From the NCBI GenBank assembly GCA_900548455.1, contig URKQ01000009.1, positions 1 through 64,000 of the forward strand: a DNA stretch of 64,000 nt. Reading direction: 5' to 3'. The stretch is from an uncultured Clostridium sp. GTDB taxonomy: Bacteria; Bacillota; Clostridia; Clostridiales; Clostridiaceae. The translations under genes were made by a program, and so were the position numbers. This document shows, piece after piece, positions 9,347 through 17,943 of the stretch; position 1 is the first letter of the stretch; every line of letters starts with the position of its first letter. Below the pieces are notes generated by a model. That model searched no databases, had not been told where the DNA came from, and saw only the letters and a list, made by a program, of their open reading frames with translations.

Positions 9347-10276
9347 CTATTCTCTAAGAGCTTTACCAGTTAAAGCTAAAAATACTGATTCCAACGTTGG
9401 CTGCTCATTTACTATATTAGTTATTTCTCCATCAGCATTAGAAATTAAAGTTACAATATCAGAAATAATATTTCTACTTTTCAAAGTGGAAATTCTATAG
9501 TTATTTTCACTTACAACTACCTTATCAACTCCAGTTAACTCCATAAGCTTATTATTTAAATTTTTTATTTCTTTTTTTAGTGTAACACTTACTACATTTT
9601 TATCTGCTACTAACTCTTTAAGTTCATCACTAGTACCCTTAGCAATAATTTTTCCATTATCGATGATGGCAATTCTATCACAGATATCGTCTACCTCTTG
9701 CATATAATGAGATGTATAAATTACTGTAGCTCCTTCTTCTCTAAGCTTTAAAATTGATCTTAATATATGATTTCTTGACTGAGGATCAATTCCAACTGTA
9801 GGTTCATCCATAATAATAAGCTTAGGTGAATGAGAAATTGCACACCCTATATTAAGTCGCCTTTTCATTCCACCTGAAAGTTCTGATGCTCTTTTATCTT
9901 TAACTTCCGTAAGTTCTACAAAATCCAAAGTCTTTTTAGTCCTACTTTTCAATTCACTTCCCTTATATCCATAAAGGGAGCAGAAAAAACTAATATTTTC
10001 TTCTACGGTTAAATCCCAATATAGTGCAAAGTCTTGGGGTACGATACCTATATTTTCTTTCCATTTTCTAATATTAGCTGCTCCCTCTTCATATATAACT
10101 TCTCCTGAATCTTTTTTGATTAGTCCACATATCATTCCTATCAAAGTACTCTTACCTGCTCCATTAGGACCTAAAATCCCATATATTTCTCCAGTTTGAA
10201 TTTCTAAGTTTATTCCATCTACTGCCACATGATTTCCATATTCTTTAGTTATATTTTTAACTTCTATCACTTTCAT
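9347..10276 (-). CDS. ABC transporter ATPase (DRA/CcmA-type exporter)
   Basis: About 309 residues. Walker A GPNGAGKST, Q-loop VPQDFALYWDLTVEEN, signature LSGGMKRRLNIG, Walker B LIIMDEPTVGIDPQ and the switch histidine in YTSHYMQEVDD are all present. The signature LSGGMKRR and the ~80-residue C-terminal extension are typical of drug- and lipid-exporting ATPases paired with ABC-2 permeases. The ATG at 10276 is chosen because GGAGG precedes it; the longer frame starts upstream of that site. It is the first gene of the three-gene exporter operon and follows the two-component system after a hairpin. Confidence 0.9.
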   Translation of the reverse strand: MKVIEVKNITKEYGNHVAVDGINLEIQTGEIYGILGPNGAGKSTLIGMICGLIKKDSGEVIYEEGAANIRKWKENIGIVPQDFALYWDLTVEENISFFCSLYGYKGSELKSRTKKTLDFVELTEVKDKRASELSGGMKRRLNIGCAISHSPKLIIMDEPTVGIDPQSRNHILRSILKLREEGATVIYTSHYMQEVDDICDRIAIIDNGKIIAKGTSDELKELVADKNVVSVTLKKEIKNLNNKLMELTGVDKVVVSENNYRISTLKSRNIISDIVTLISNADGEITNIVNEQPTLESVFLALTGKALRE

Positions 10277-10324
10277 ATAATAAACCTCCATTACCTATTT
10301 CCTTTAATTTTAGTATATAAAAAA

Positions 10325-10356
10325 AGATGATATTCTCCTAGTAATGAATATCACCT
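10325..10356 (-). terminator. Hairpin between response regulator and ABC operon
   Basis: GATATTC (10329-10335) and GAATATC (10346-10352) form a short stem with outer partial pairing and flanking A/T runs. It may partly terminate the two-component operon before the exporter genes; the stem is short. Confidence 0.5.
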
Positions 10357-10382
10357 TCTTATATTACATTTGTCATATTGAT

Positions 10383-11003
10383 TTAAAGGTTACCCTTTAA
10401 ATAATTAACCGCTATGGCTGTCCTATTTTCAATGCCTGTTTTATTTAAAATACCTGTTATATAATTTCTAACGGTACCTTCAGTTAGAAATAATCTTTCA
10501 CCAATTTGCTTATTATTTAATCCCTCTGACATAGCTTCTATTATATCAATTTCCCTATCTGTAAATTCATACTTAGAAATCTTGGGTGTACTTTTTTTGT
10601 CCTGAAGTTTTTTTAATATAACCTCATTCATCACAATAGTATTGTTATATACAGAGAATATTGAATTTACAATTTGCTCTGGAGAGTTATTCTTTAGAAT
10701 ATATCCTTTTGCTCCACACTCTAGAGCTTCTTTAACATATTCTTCTTCATCAAATGTAGTTAATACTAAACATTTTGTATGTGTTTTCTCTACAATCTTT
10801 CTTATAGCCTCCACGCCATTTAATACTGGCATTCTTATATCAATTAATGCTACATCCACTTCATTATCCATGCAAACCCTTATAGCCTCTTTACCATTTT
10901 CAGCTTCTGCTACAACCTTAATATCCCCTTTCATAGGTAAAAGTATCTTCAAACTTTCCCTTATAAGTTTATCATCATCACAAATTAAAATCTTAATGCT
11001 CAT
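10383..11003 (-). CDS. NarL/LuxR-family response regulator
   Basis: A 206-residue response regulator. The receiver domain (1-120) shows the acidic pocket CDDD, the phospho-acceptor in ALIDIRMPVLNG (Asp about residue 54) and the conserved TTFD and KGYILKN segments. The C-terminal LuxR helix-turn-helix reads FTDREIDIIEAMSEGLNNKQIGERLFLTEGTVRNYI in pieces. The start is inside the end of the histidine-kinase gene; the second ATG at 11003 has the better GGGGG spacing than the one at 11009. This overlap shows coupling to the kinase. The likely target is the ABC exporter operon directly downstream. Confidence 0.9.
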   Translation of the reverse strand: MSIKILICDDDKLIRESLKILLPMKGDIKVVAEAENGKEAIRVCMDNEVDVALIDIRMPVLNGVEAIRKIVEKTHTKCLVLTTFDEEEYVKEALECGAKGYILKNNSPEQIVNSIFSVYNNTIVMNEVILKKLQDKKSTPKISKYEFTDREIDIIEAMSEGLNNKQIGERLFLTEGTVRNYITGILNKTGIENRTAIAVNYLKGNL

Positions 11004-12108
11004 AATCATCCCCCAAATTAAACATCATATTAATAATAAATCCGCCATCATTAATGAAGTCAATACGTCCTCCGATGCCAATCATTCTCTCTTCCATTCC
11101 TTTTAATCCTAATCCCTTACTTATCTTAAAACATCCAACTCCATTATCTCTTACCTCTATTCTAGCTATCTTATTATATAGTAGTATAGACACTTTAATT
11201 TCTGTAGCTTTGGAATATTTAGAGGCATTAGTTAAAGCTTCTCTTATATTAGTTTCTAACACAAGCCATACACTATGACTAATTCTATCTGTGTCACCTT
11301 CAATTTTTAATATTGTCTTTATTCCTGAATCATATTGAAATTTTAAAAGCTCGTCCTTAATATCTTCTAAAGCCATAACCTTATTTTTGGGTTTAATATT
11401 TCTTAAAACTTCTCGAATTTCATCCATTCCATCCCTTAAATTTTCCATGGCACTCTCTAGATACTGTTTACTAAGGATTTTATCTGTATTCATAGTTTCC
11501 TTTGTAACCTCAAGCTGCAAAAGTGAACTTGTTATCCTATGACCTAAATGATCATGAACCTGTTGAGCTATAAAGTTTCTTTCCTTTAATCCTGCTGCAA
11601 TATTACTTTGATGGATATGTTTTTCTAAACTTGTTATCTTTTCTTCCATTAAACGTCTTTCAAATCTTTGCCCCTTATTAAACTCTTTTAACTCTGCATT
11701 ATTTATATACTGCTTATTTAATTCATAAAGATATAAAGCTATTACTGTTACATAAATAGTTATATTTAAAAAATTAGTTCTAGTAATCATATATATTAAA
11801 AATAAGCTAATTACCATAGATATAAAAATATTAAGTTTGCCTTTAAAAATTTCTGCCATCAAAATAGGAAGTAAATATTCAAATCCAACAAAGCCATATA
11901 TCATAGCTGCTATACATATAATTATTTGAATAAATGTAGTCATTAATTTATTAAACTTCAGTAGATACTTTACTATTTGTAAAGTAGAAATCAATAATAT
12001 TAAACATATATTTATAATTATCCAAATATCAGAAGAGTTACTGCCAATGGTATTAACAATACTAAACATAGACATAATAAACATCAAAATACATAGGTTT
12101 TTTTTCAT
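10993..12108 (-). CDS. Sensor histidine kinase, NarL-partner (HisKA_3) type
   Basis: About 371 residues with several membrane helices in the first ~150 residues and almost no extracellular loops, so the signal is probably sensed in or at the membrane, as in LiaS/DesK-like kinases. The HisKA_3 box reads QQVHDHLGHRITSSLLQLE with the phospho-accepting histidine. The ATPase domain shows REALTNASKYSKAT, VRDNGVGC and GLGLKGMEERM. The longest frame begins at TTG (12156); the ATG at 12108 with a GGGAG site is chosen. It overlaps the response regulator gene at its end and lies upstream of the exporter it probably controls. Confidence 0.88.
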   Translation of the reverse strand: MKKNLCILMFIMSMFSIVNTIGSNSSDIWIIINICLILLISTLQIVKYLLKFNKLMTTFIQIIICIAAMIYGFVGFEYLLPILMAEIFKGKLNIFISMVISLFLIYMITRTNFLNITIYVTVIALYLYELNKQYINNAELKEFNKGQRFERRLMEEKITSLEKHIHQSNIAAGLKERNFIAQQVHDHLGHRITSSLLQLEVTKETMNTDKILSKQYLESAMENLRDGMDEIREVLRNIKPKNKVMALEDIKDELLKFQYDSGIKTILKIEGDTDRISHSVWLVLETNIREALTNASKYSKATEIKVSILLYNKIARIEVRDNGVGCFKISKGLGLKGMEERMIGIGGRIDFINDGGFIINMMFNLGDDYEH

Positions 12109-12308
12109 ATTTGTATAACTCCCAAAACAGAAGAAATTCCAATGGAATTTCAACAATAATTTCCCATTTTAAATTAAATAATAATTTTACATTTATATGT
12201 TTTTTCACTCTATTTTACCATAGAGCTTTATTTAATTGTAACCCATTATTAAATTCAAAACAATTCAGTTCTACTAACATAAATTTTATTAAATAATCTT
12301 TATACCAT

Positions 12309-12348
12309 AAAAAATGACAGCATTAAAAAATAAATGGCTGTCATTTTT
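12309..12348. terminator. Terminator after the 108-residue unknown gene
   Basis: AAATGACAGC and GCTGTCATTT arms with long flanking A and T runs, ten bases after the stop of the minus-strand gene. Confidence 0.75.
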
Positions 12349-12357
12349 TTATATGTT

Positions 12358-12684
12358 TCAAATATTTAATATCTTTTCTATGGTCTCAATTTCCAATCTT
12401 AAATATATTTTAATATCTTCTATTAAATAATTTTCTTCATTTCTTAACTTTCTTACAGTGTTATCCCTGTCCTCTAAAGTATAAATTGGAGGTATTTCAA
12501 TAAATTTATCTAAAATTTTTCCTTCATTATCCTTAAATTTTATATAAACTGTTCCATCTACTGTTTTAACTCTTATATAAAACTGATCTTTTGATATTAT
12601 TTTACCCATATGAATAGTTTCAATTTCCTGTTGTTTTAAGAATGGATCTTTATTTATAAAGTATTTTTCAACCTCTTTAAACAT
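12358..12684 (-). CDS. Hypothetical protein, 108 residues
   Basis: Not recognised. It is a hydrophilic, charged, probably cytoplasmic protein without cysteines, signal peptide or membrane segments. The middle part alternates in a beta-like way (FYIRVKTVDGTVYIKFKD), and the C-terminal third is rich in charged residues and likely helical. The ATG is preceded by a purine-rich GGGG site. It has its own terminator and so is likely monocistronic. Only its coding nature is supported; no function is proposed. Confidence 0.6.
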   Translation of the reverse strand: MFKEVEKYFINKDPFLKQQEIETIHMGKIISKDQFYIRVKTVDGTVYIKFKDNEGKILDKFIEIPPIYTLEDRDNTVRKLRNEENYLIEDIKIYLRLEIETIEKILNI

Positions 12685-12891
12685 AATAATTTCCCCTTTT
12701 ACAAGACTCTTTTAGTATTCTTATCTTTAACGAATACATAAAAATCTATCTTACTTATATTATTATGATTAATGAAGTATTAATTATACTTAAATGTTTT
12801 TCATTTCATGTGAATGTATTCTAAATAATTTTCAAATAAAAATCAATTTTAACTACAAAATTATCTTGAATTCCCACCTAGACATAAAAAA

Positions 12892-12917
12892 AAGGCTGTA
12901 GTTAAAACTACAGCCTT
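12892..12917. terminator. Terminator after zinc-ribbon gene
   Basis: Perfect AAGGCTGTAGTT / AACTACAGCCTT stem with a two-base loop and an A run next to it, just after the zinc-ribbon gene on the minus strand. Confidence 0.75.
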
Positions 12918-12932
12918 ATAACAATTCAATAA

Positions 12933-13088
12933 TTATCTTCTATTATTTTGTTGTTTTCTAGCTCTTCTACAAGATACGCATCTTGTTGGCTCGTTATCGA
13001 ATCCTTTTTCTTTGTAGAATTCTTGCTCTCCTACTGTAAATACGAATTCATTTCCACAATCTTTACATACTATTGTCTTATCTGTCAT
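12933..13088 (-). CDS. Small zinc-ribbon protein, 51 residues
   Basis: A short gene encoding 51 residues that begin MTDKTIVCKDCGNEF and end with a basic tail RRARKQQNNRR. The pairs C8-x2-C11 and C37-x2-C40 make a four-cysteine zinc ribbon (the zinc-ribbon small proteins of clostridia and other Firmicutes). AGGAGG lies upstream of the ATG at a good distance, and a terminator follows. The basic tail suggests nucleic-acid or ribosome contact, but the family has no firm function that I can name. Confidence 0.85.
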   Translation of the reverse strand: MTDKTIVCKDCGNEFVFTVGEQEFYKEKGFDNEPTRCVSCRRARKQQNNRR

Positions 13089-13282
13089 AATTATTCCTCC
13101 TAAATTAAAAGATTCTAAATGGATAATAATAATCTCTAATTTACGAGAAACTACTTATCTAAATGAAACTTTTTTTATTGTTAGCATCTTTGCTACTTGT
13201 TTAGTATAACACGGCATAAAATATATTGCAACATGTTTTTTAAAATTATTATAAAAATATTAAATTTGAAGTTTAATATTTA

Positions 13283-14104
13283 TTAGACATCCTTATCAGA
13301 AACTTGTCTAGGCCATGAAAGCAACTTTTTCCTCGATATCTTTAAATATTTTTCCTTAGGAAAATTAAGGTCGCAAAAATAATTATGATAGTTTGCAGTC
13401 CATACATATTTATCCCACACAAAAATATTTTTCTTATTTAATTCAAGCATTTCTTCAATTTTAATCTTGTGTCTATGTAATAGTTCTAACTTAACTTTTT
13501 CAAATTCATATTCATTAGTACATTCCTTGTAATACTTAAAAATAGTATTTAAATAATTTAAAAACCATTGTCCATCATTATCAATAAGTATTTTGTTTTG
13601 TTGAGGAGCAACGTTATAATTATTAATATATTTTTTTAATTTTTCTACGGTTTTATCATCTAATATAATTCTTGGATAACAAGCTAAATTACTTTCAGTA
13701 TTATGTGCATCTAAAAGAGCGGGACCAAATACGATATCTTCATTTATATAAAATTCTCCTACACTGACCCCACCTCTTACAAAAAGCCCCTCTAAAGATA
13801 AGTTAAATTGGTATTCCGATACATTATCAAGAATTTCATTTAGTTCCTCTTCTCCATCATCGTTTATAGGGAATCCTACAATCATGTTATCAGTATATAT
13901 TTTTATTTTACCTTGACTATATTTATTAGGTATTATACATTGTTTATTTTTATTTATTAAATAACTAATATCTTTTAACAATTTATTTCCATATCCATAT
14001 TTACTTGAATTTATTATCATCTGTGAAAATCCCAATATATCTATGGCACATACTATTGAATTAACAAGCTTCGGATTATCCTGATCATATTTTTGAATAT
14101 TCAT
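13283..14104 (-). CDS. Class III nucleotidyl-cyclase-like protein
   Basis: A 273-residue soluble protein. Its pattern resembles the class III adenylate/guanylate cyclase fold: AIDILGFS near 20-27 (first metal-binding Asp), IYTDNMIVGFP near 69-79 (second Asp), then VRGGVSVGEFY near 109-119 and VFGPALLDAHNTES near 125-138. There is no sensor, HAMP or membrane domain. The C-terminal ~100 residues do not belong to the catalytic fold and look helical. AAGGAAG precedes the ATG. It is a single gene with no obvious effector partner. It may be a true cyclase, a degenerate cyclase-fold protein, or related to pyrimidine cyclases of Pycsar defence. The fold call is from motifs only. Confidence 0.5.
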   Translation of the reverse strand: MNIQKYDQDNPKLVNSIVCAIDILGFSQMIINSSKYGYGNKLLKDISYLINKNKQCIIPNKYSQGKIKIYTDNMIVGFPINDDGEEELNEILDNVSEYQFNLSLEGLFVRGGVSVGEFYINEDIVFGPALLDAHNTESNLACYPRIILDDKTVEKLKKYINNYNVAPQQNKILIDNDGQWFLNYLNTIFKYYKECTNEYEFEKVKLELLHRHKIKIEEMLELNKKNIFVWDKYVWTANYHNYFCDLNFPKEKYLKISRKKLLSWPRQVSDKDV

Positions 14105-14306
14105 TTCAACACTTCCTTGAACATAAACTATATAATATAAGTTCCTTGGTATGTTTAATATAATATCTGGTTAATAAAACATGCAAAATCAAAAAATGAA
14201 TAATTTTTATTGGAACTTATATATACAAATATTTTATCACTACTTAAACAAAAACCAAAGAATTTATCCTTAAATCATTCCACATAAAAACTTTAGTAAT
14301 TATAAA

Positions 14307-14345
14307 AGGCTCTGTATGCATTTACAGTAACGCATACAGAGCCTT
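14307..14345 (-). terminator. Terminator-like hairpin, also a repeated sequence
   Basis: Near-perfect AAGGCTCTGTATGC / GCATACAGAGCCTT stem. Almost the same hairpin, including the loop word ATTTACAGTA, occurs at 37905-37948 in the other orientation. It lies downstream of the MerR genes, together with the next hairpin. Confidence 0.65.
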
Positions 14346-14351
14346 ATAAAA

Positions 14352-14393
14352 AAACACAGGTCATATAACATTTATTGTACAACGCCTGTGTTT
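14352..14393 (-). terminator. Terminator after MerR/GyrI-like gene
   Basis: AAACACAGG (14352-14360) pairs with CCTGTGTTT (14385-14393), 16 bases after the stop of the minus-strand regulator gene. Confidence 0.65.
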
Positions 14394-14408
14394 CAATATA
14401 AAAATTTA

Positions 14409-15389
14409 TTATTTTATTTTTATTGGATATAGCAGATCAAGTTGATTATCATCCCCATCTTTTTTATTATTACCAGTAAAATAAACATAATTTATAGCTT
14501 CTTCAAGTAATCCTCCCATTTCCTTATTATCATCATCTACAGCGTCCCCTAAATACTTTTCATTTCCTTTAACCCAATCACTTAACCACTGCCATTCATG
14601 AAAATTCCCTAGTGTAATCATATGCGCTGCATATAACCCTCCTTGAAAATATTTCTTAACATATGGTTTTTCAACTTTCATATCATCTGGAATTGTTACC
14701 CAATACTCATATCCATAAACTGGCTTATCAGGGGTTGGACATGGGCTATTAAATCCAAATACCCTTGCATCAGGTTTAATTTCATAAAGATTATTTCTAA
14801 CAACAAAATCTTTTAATAATTCCTGAGCATTATTTTCTGGATTTTCTCCTACATAACTACAAGCTGCCACTGTACACGGTGGCAAATGAATAATTCTAAC
14901 ATTCTTTAATTCCTCAAAATTCTTTGATGCACTGTTTAGATCTTCCATTGACTTTTCCTCCCTACAATTAAAATTTGTTAATGAAGGAGATTCAATTATA
15001 TCCAGTATGTCATCATCACTTATCAAATCAAGGTTAACCTTAATACTTTGATTTTTTTGTAATTGAGTAATAAGTCTATTTAGTATATCTTTTATAATAG
15101 TTAACGAATCTATCTTTACTTTAATATCCCTTACATTTTGTTTAAATATTTTAATGGCAACTTTAGCATCGTCATCATTTAAAATTTGTCCAATTTGTTT
15201 TAATGGAATATTCAGTTTTTTAAGAATAACAATTTGCTGCAGCCTTAAAATTGCTTCCTCATCATAGACTCTATAAGCATAGTCTTCCCTTTTAGTACTT
15301 TTAATAAGACCTATTTGCTCATAGTACCTAAGGGTTCTAGTCGATAAACTAAAATCCCTTGATACCTGACTAATTGTTATAAGATCCAT
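14409..15389 (-). CDS. MerR-family regulator with GyrI-like effector domain
   Basis: About 326 residues. The N-terminal MerR winged helix (ISQVSRDFSLSTRTLRYYEQIGLI and RVYDEEAILRLQQI in sequence) is followed by a dimerisation helix (~80-115). The C-terminal half (~160-326) resembles the GyrI-like/SOUL effector-binding fold (VRIIHLPPCTVAACSYVG, then GYEYWVTIPDD and FQGGLYAAH). This BmrR-like architecture binds small, often cationic or aromatic compounds and activates efflux genes. The ATG at 15389 follows GGAGGAG; the longer frame starts before that site. It follows the second MerR gene by about 50 bases, and the MATE pump lies beyond, which suggests a multidrug-response cluster. Confidence 0.85.
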   Translation of the reverse strand: MDLITISQVSRDFSLSTRTLRYYEQIGLIKSTKREDYAYRVYDEEAILRLQQIVILKKLNIPLKQIGQILNDDDAKVAIKIFKQNVRDIKVKIDSLTIIKDILNRLITQLQKNQSIKVNLDLISDDDILDIIESPSLTNFNCREEKSMEDLNSASKNFEELKNVRIIHLPPCTVAACSYVGENPENNAQELLKDFVVRNNLYEIKPDARVFGFNSPCPTPDKPVYGYEYWVTIPDDMKVEKPYVKKYFQGGLYAAHMITLGNFHEWQWLSDWVKGNEKYLGDAVDDDNKEMGGLLEEAINYVYFTGNNKKDGDDNQLDLLYPIKIK

Positions 15390-15438
15390 ACTAATCTCCT
15401 CCTCAATTTGAAGTATAAAGTACGTCATGACGTCAAAG

Positions 15439-16263
15439 TCAACTCTTATTTCTTACTATTGGTAAATAAATATTTCGAAGAAGAGCTTCTTGATTAAAGA
15501 TGTTAAAGAAAGTATGCTCTATAATATAAACTTTATTAGATAACTCATACTTATCTTCATATTTCTTGCAAAATTTAATTATAATCTTTGGTATTTCCTC
15601 TAATGGTTCAAGGGTTGTTAGCATAAGCGCTTTAGTGATCATATGCTCATATATATCTTGCCCTTTTTCCGTTTCCCCACATAAATACCCTACAACCAGG
15701 TCTGAAGTATCTTCTCTATTGCTTTCAATCCATTTCTTCTCCACAATCTTTAGTTTCATAATATGGGAAGAAGCTACACTGGAAACCCTTGAAGGTGCCA
15801 TCTGTTCTATATCATAATTCTTATAATCAAACTTAGCTACACGAAATTTAAAAGTAACCTTTTCTACCATGGATACATTATGTGGCACCTTTTTATAATC
15901 ATCTAAAGTCTTTTTTAAATAAGAAAGTATACTTTTAACATGATTCCAATAATTAATTTTACTGATTGCTTTATTGATTTGTTCGTCCAAAAAATCTCCA
16001 TATGTATCAATATCTTTACATTCAATAAACTTTGGAATTTCATGAATAGGTACATCTATAGACCTTAAAAACAAAACAACATTTAGAACTTCAAGGTCTG
16101 CAATTGAATAATACTTATATCTATTTTTGTTATTTTCTTGAGGTGAAACAAGTCCACATTCCTCATAATGGCGAAGGGTATCCTTTGTTACCCCTAACAC
16201 TTTAGATACTTGTCCTCTTGTATATCGTGGTGTAAAAAAGTATTTTTCTCTATCTAAGGTCAT
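15439..16263 (-). CDS. MerR-family regulator
   Basis: A 274-residue protein with an N-terminal MerR domain: RGQVSKVLGVTKDTLRHYEE, CGLVSP and YKYYSIADLEVLNVVLFLRS. A helical linker (~85-125) follows, then an ~145-residue C-terminal domain that I do not recognise but that probably senses a ligand. It is divergent from the MATE pump gene at 16433, and the shared 170-base gap holds a MerR-type promoter with a 19-bp spacer pointing at the pump. That arrangement argues for direct control of the pump by this regulator. It may be co-transcribed with the downstream MerR/GyrI gene. Confidence 0.85.
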   Translation of the reverse strand: MTLDREKYFFTPRYTRGQVSKVLGVTKDTLRHYEECGLVSPQENNKNRYKYYSIADLEVLNVVLFLRSIDVPIHEIPKFIECKDIDTYGDFLDEQINKAISKINYWNHVKSILSYLKKTLDDYKKVPHNVSMVEKVTFKFRVAKFDYKNYDIEQMAPSRVSSVASSHIMKLKIVEKKWIESNREDTSDLVVGYLCGETEKGQDIYEHMITKALMLTTLEPLEEIPKIIIKFCKKYEDKYELSNKVYIIEHTFFNIFNQEALLRNIYLPIVRNKS

Positions 16264-16302
16264 AAAGTCTCCTTAATCTAAATCTTTATTTTATGAATGT
16301 TC

Positions 16303-16333
16303 TTGACATTGGGGTTACCACATACCTTATATT
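16303..16333 (+). promoter_or_regulatory. MerR-type promoter for the MATE gene
   Basis: TTGACA at 16303-16308 and TATATT at 16328-16333 are separated by 19 bp, longer than the usual 17. Overlong spacers are the hallmark of promoters that MerR proteins activate by twisting DNA. The spacer holds an imperfect dyad (GGTTAC...TACC). A 21-bp spacing to TATTAT is an alternative reading. Confidence 0.5.
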
Positions 16334-16432
16334 ATATAATAGTTGCAAAAAAGATAATATATAAATTTAACTTTCTCATTTTGTAATTAACACTTTATGT
16401 AGTGCTTATACAATCATTTTAAGGAGGTAAAA

Positions 16433-17887
16433 ATGGAAAAAGAAATCAACAAATCAACTCTTATGAAAGATGGACCCGTAAAAAAGACATTAATAACACT
16501 AGCTGTTCCTTCTATGATTGGTATGATTGCATCTGCTTTATATAACCTTGTAGATACAATCTTTGTAGGAATGTTACATGATACCAATTCTATGGCAGCT
16601 GTTTCAGTATCCTTTCCTTTTTTTGTAATATTGATGGCAATTGGCCTTTTAATTGGTGTTGGGGCATCATCATGTGTAGGTAGACTCTTAGGAGCTCAAA
16701 AATATAAATCAGCTAATCGTGCTGGGGGCTTGTCTATTTTATTATGCATCATATTTTCAACAGGAATAATGATTCTTGGATTTACATTTATGGATCAAAT
16801 AATGACAATAATGGGTGCATCTCATGAAGTGCTTCCATATGCTAAGTCTTATTCAAATTGGCTTTTAATTGGAGCATTTTTTACAATTTCTAATTTAGTA
16901 TTTAATAACTTACTTAGAACTGAAGGTGCTTCTAAGATGTCAATGAATACTATAATATTAGGTGCCGTAGCTAATATTGTGCTAGACCCAATATTTATGT
17001 GGGGCTTTGATCTTGGACTTGCTGGAGCTGCTATTGCAACTGCTATTAGCCAAGCTATTTCAACAATATTAATGTTAACCTTTTATGCTCGTAAAAAATC
17101 CCAGGTTGAAATTAATTTCACAACAGTATTTAAGAAAACTCCCGAAGATCATAAAATTTTAAAACAAATTTTCTCAGTAGGTATTCCAGTATTTATAACT
17201 CAAGCTCTTGCCGCTGTATCTTTTATGATTTTAAACTCTGCTGCTTCAATTTTTGGTGCTGCTGCACTTGCTGCAACTGGTATAGTTAATAAAATTTACA
17301 CTATAATTACTCAAATGATTGGCGGATATACAAATGCCTATTTGCCTTTCGCTTCATATAATGTAGGAGCCAAAAGATACGATAGAGTTAAAAAAAGTCT
17401 ATACTTCTCCTTTGAAGTAACCTTTGCTTATAGCATAATTTCAATAATCCTTATGAATTTTGCACCTGAATTCTTTATTAAGCTATTTAGTAATGACCCT
17501 GAAGTAATTAAACTTGGAATTAACTGCCTTAAAATGCAAACATATTTACTAGTTGCATTCTCATTCATAACTATTATGAATGCAACTTTCCAAGCTATGG
17601 GTGACACTAAAAAGACTACTGTTTTATCATTTTGCAGACAAGGTCTTCTCCTTGTACCATTGACTTTCATACTACCTAAAGTTTTCGCAAACAGTGTTCC
17701 AAGCTTCTTTAAAATTCTTGGAACATATGAGATGGCACCAGGACTTTATGGAGTAATGCTAGCACAACCTCTTGCTGATTTATTAACTCTATTCTTATGT
17801 GCTTTCTTCTGCATTAAAACACTAAAGAAACTTAATGAGTTATCAAAACCACATATAAATTTACAGGAAAGAAAGCTACACCCATAA
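16433..17887 (+). CDS. MATE-family multidrug efflux pump
   Basis: A 484-residue integral membrane protein with about 12 helices and the usual MATE length. It starts MEKEINKSTLMKDGPVKKTL, followed by the family-like PSMIGMIASALYNLVDTIFVG in the first helix. Later segments ASKMSMNTIILGAVANIVLDP and RQGLLLVPLTF are also typical of the NorM/MepA branch. These pumps expel cationic drugs using a sodium or proton gradient. AAGGAGG lies six bases before the ATG. It is divergent from a MerR regulator and ends at a strong terminator, so it is monocistronic and probably drug-inducible. Confidence 0.93.
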   Translation: MEKEINKSTLMKDGPVKKTLITLAVPSMIGMIASALYNLVDTIFVGMLHDTNSMAAVSVSFPFFVILMAIGLLIGVGASSCVGRLLGAQKYKSANRAGGLSILLCIIFSTGIMILGFTFMDQIMTIMGASHEVLPYAKSYSNWLLIGAFFTISNLVFNNLLRTEGASKMSMNTIILGAVANIVLDPIFMWGFDLGLAGAAIATAISQAISTILMLTFYARKKSQVEINFTTVFKKTPEDHKILKQIFSVGIPVFITQALAAVSFMILNSAASIFGAAALAATGIVNKIYTIITQMIGGYTNAYLPFASYNVGAKRYDRVKKSLYFSFEVTFAYSIISIILMNFAPEFFIKLFSNDPEVIKLGINCLKMQTYLLVAFSFITIMNATFQAMGDTKKTTVLSFCRQGLLLVPLTFILPKVFANSVPSFFKILGTYEMAPGLYGVMLAQPLADLLTLFLCAFFCIKTLKKLNELSKPHINLQERKLHP

Positions 17888-17903
17888 ACATAATTCTAAA
17901 ATA

Positions 17904-17941
17904 AAAAACCTAGAGATTGCTTTTATAATCTCTAGGTTTTT
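17904..17941. terminator. Bidirectional terminator after MATE gene
   Basis: AAAAACCTAGAGATT (17904-17918) pairs with AATCTCTAGGTTTTT (17927-17941). It sits between convergent genes and serves both. Confidence 0.8.
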
Positions 17942-17943
17942 GT

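Noticed and set aside
10642..11106. Plus-strand frame of 154 codons
   Set aside because: Antisense to the response regulator and kinase genes; no ribosome binding site and no protein-like pattern.
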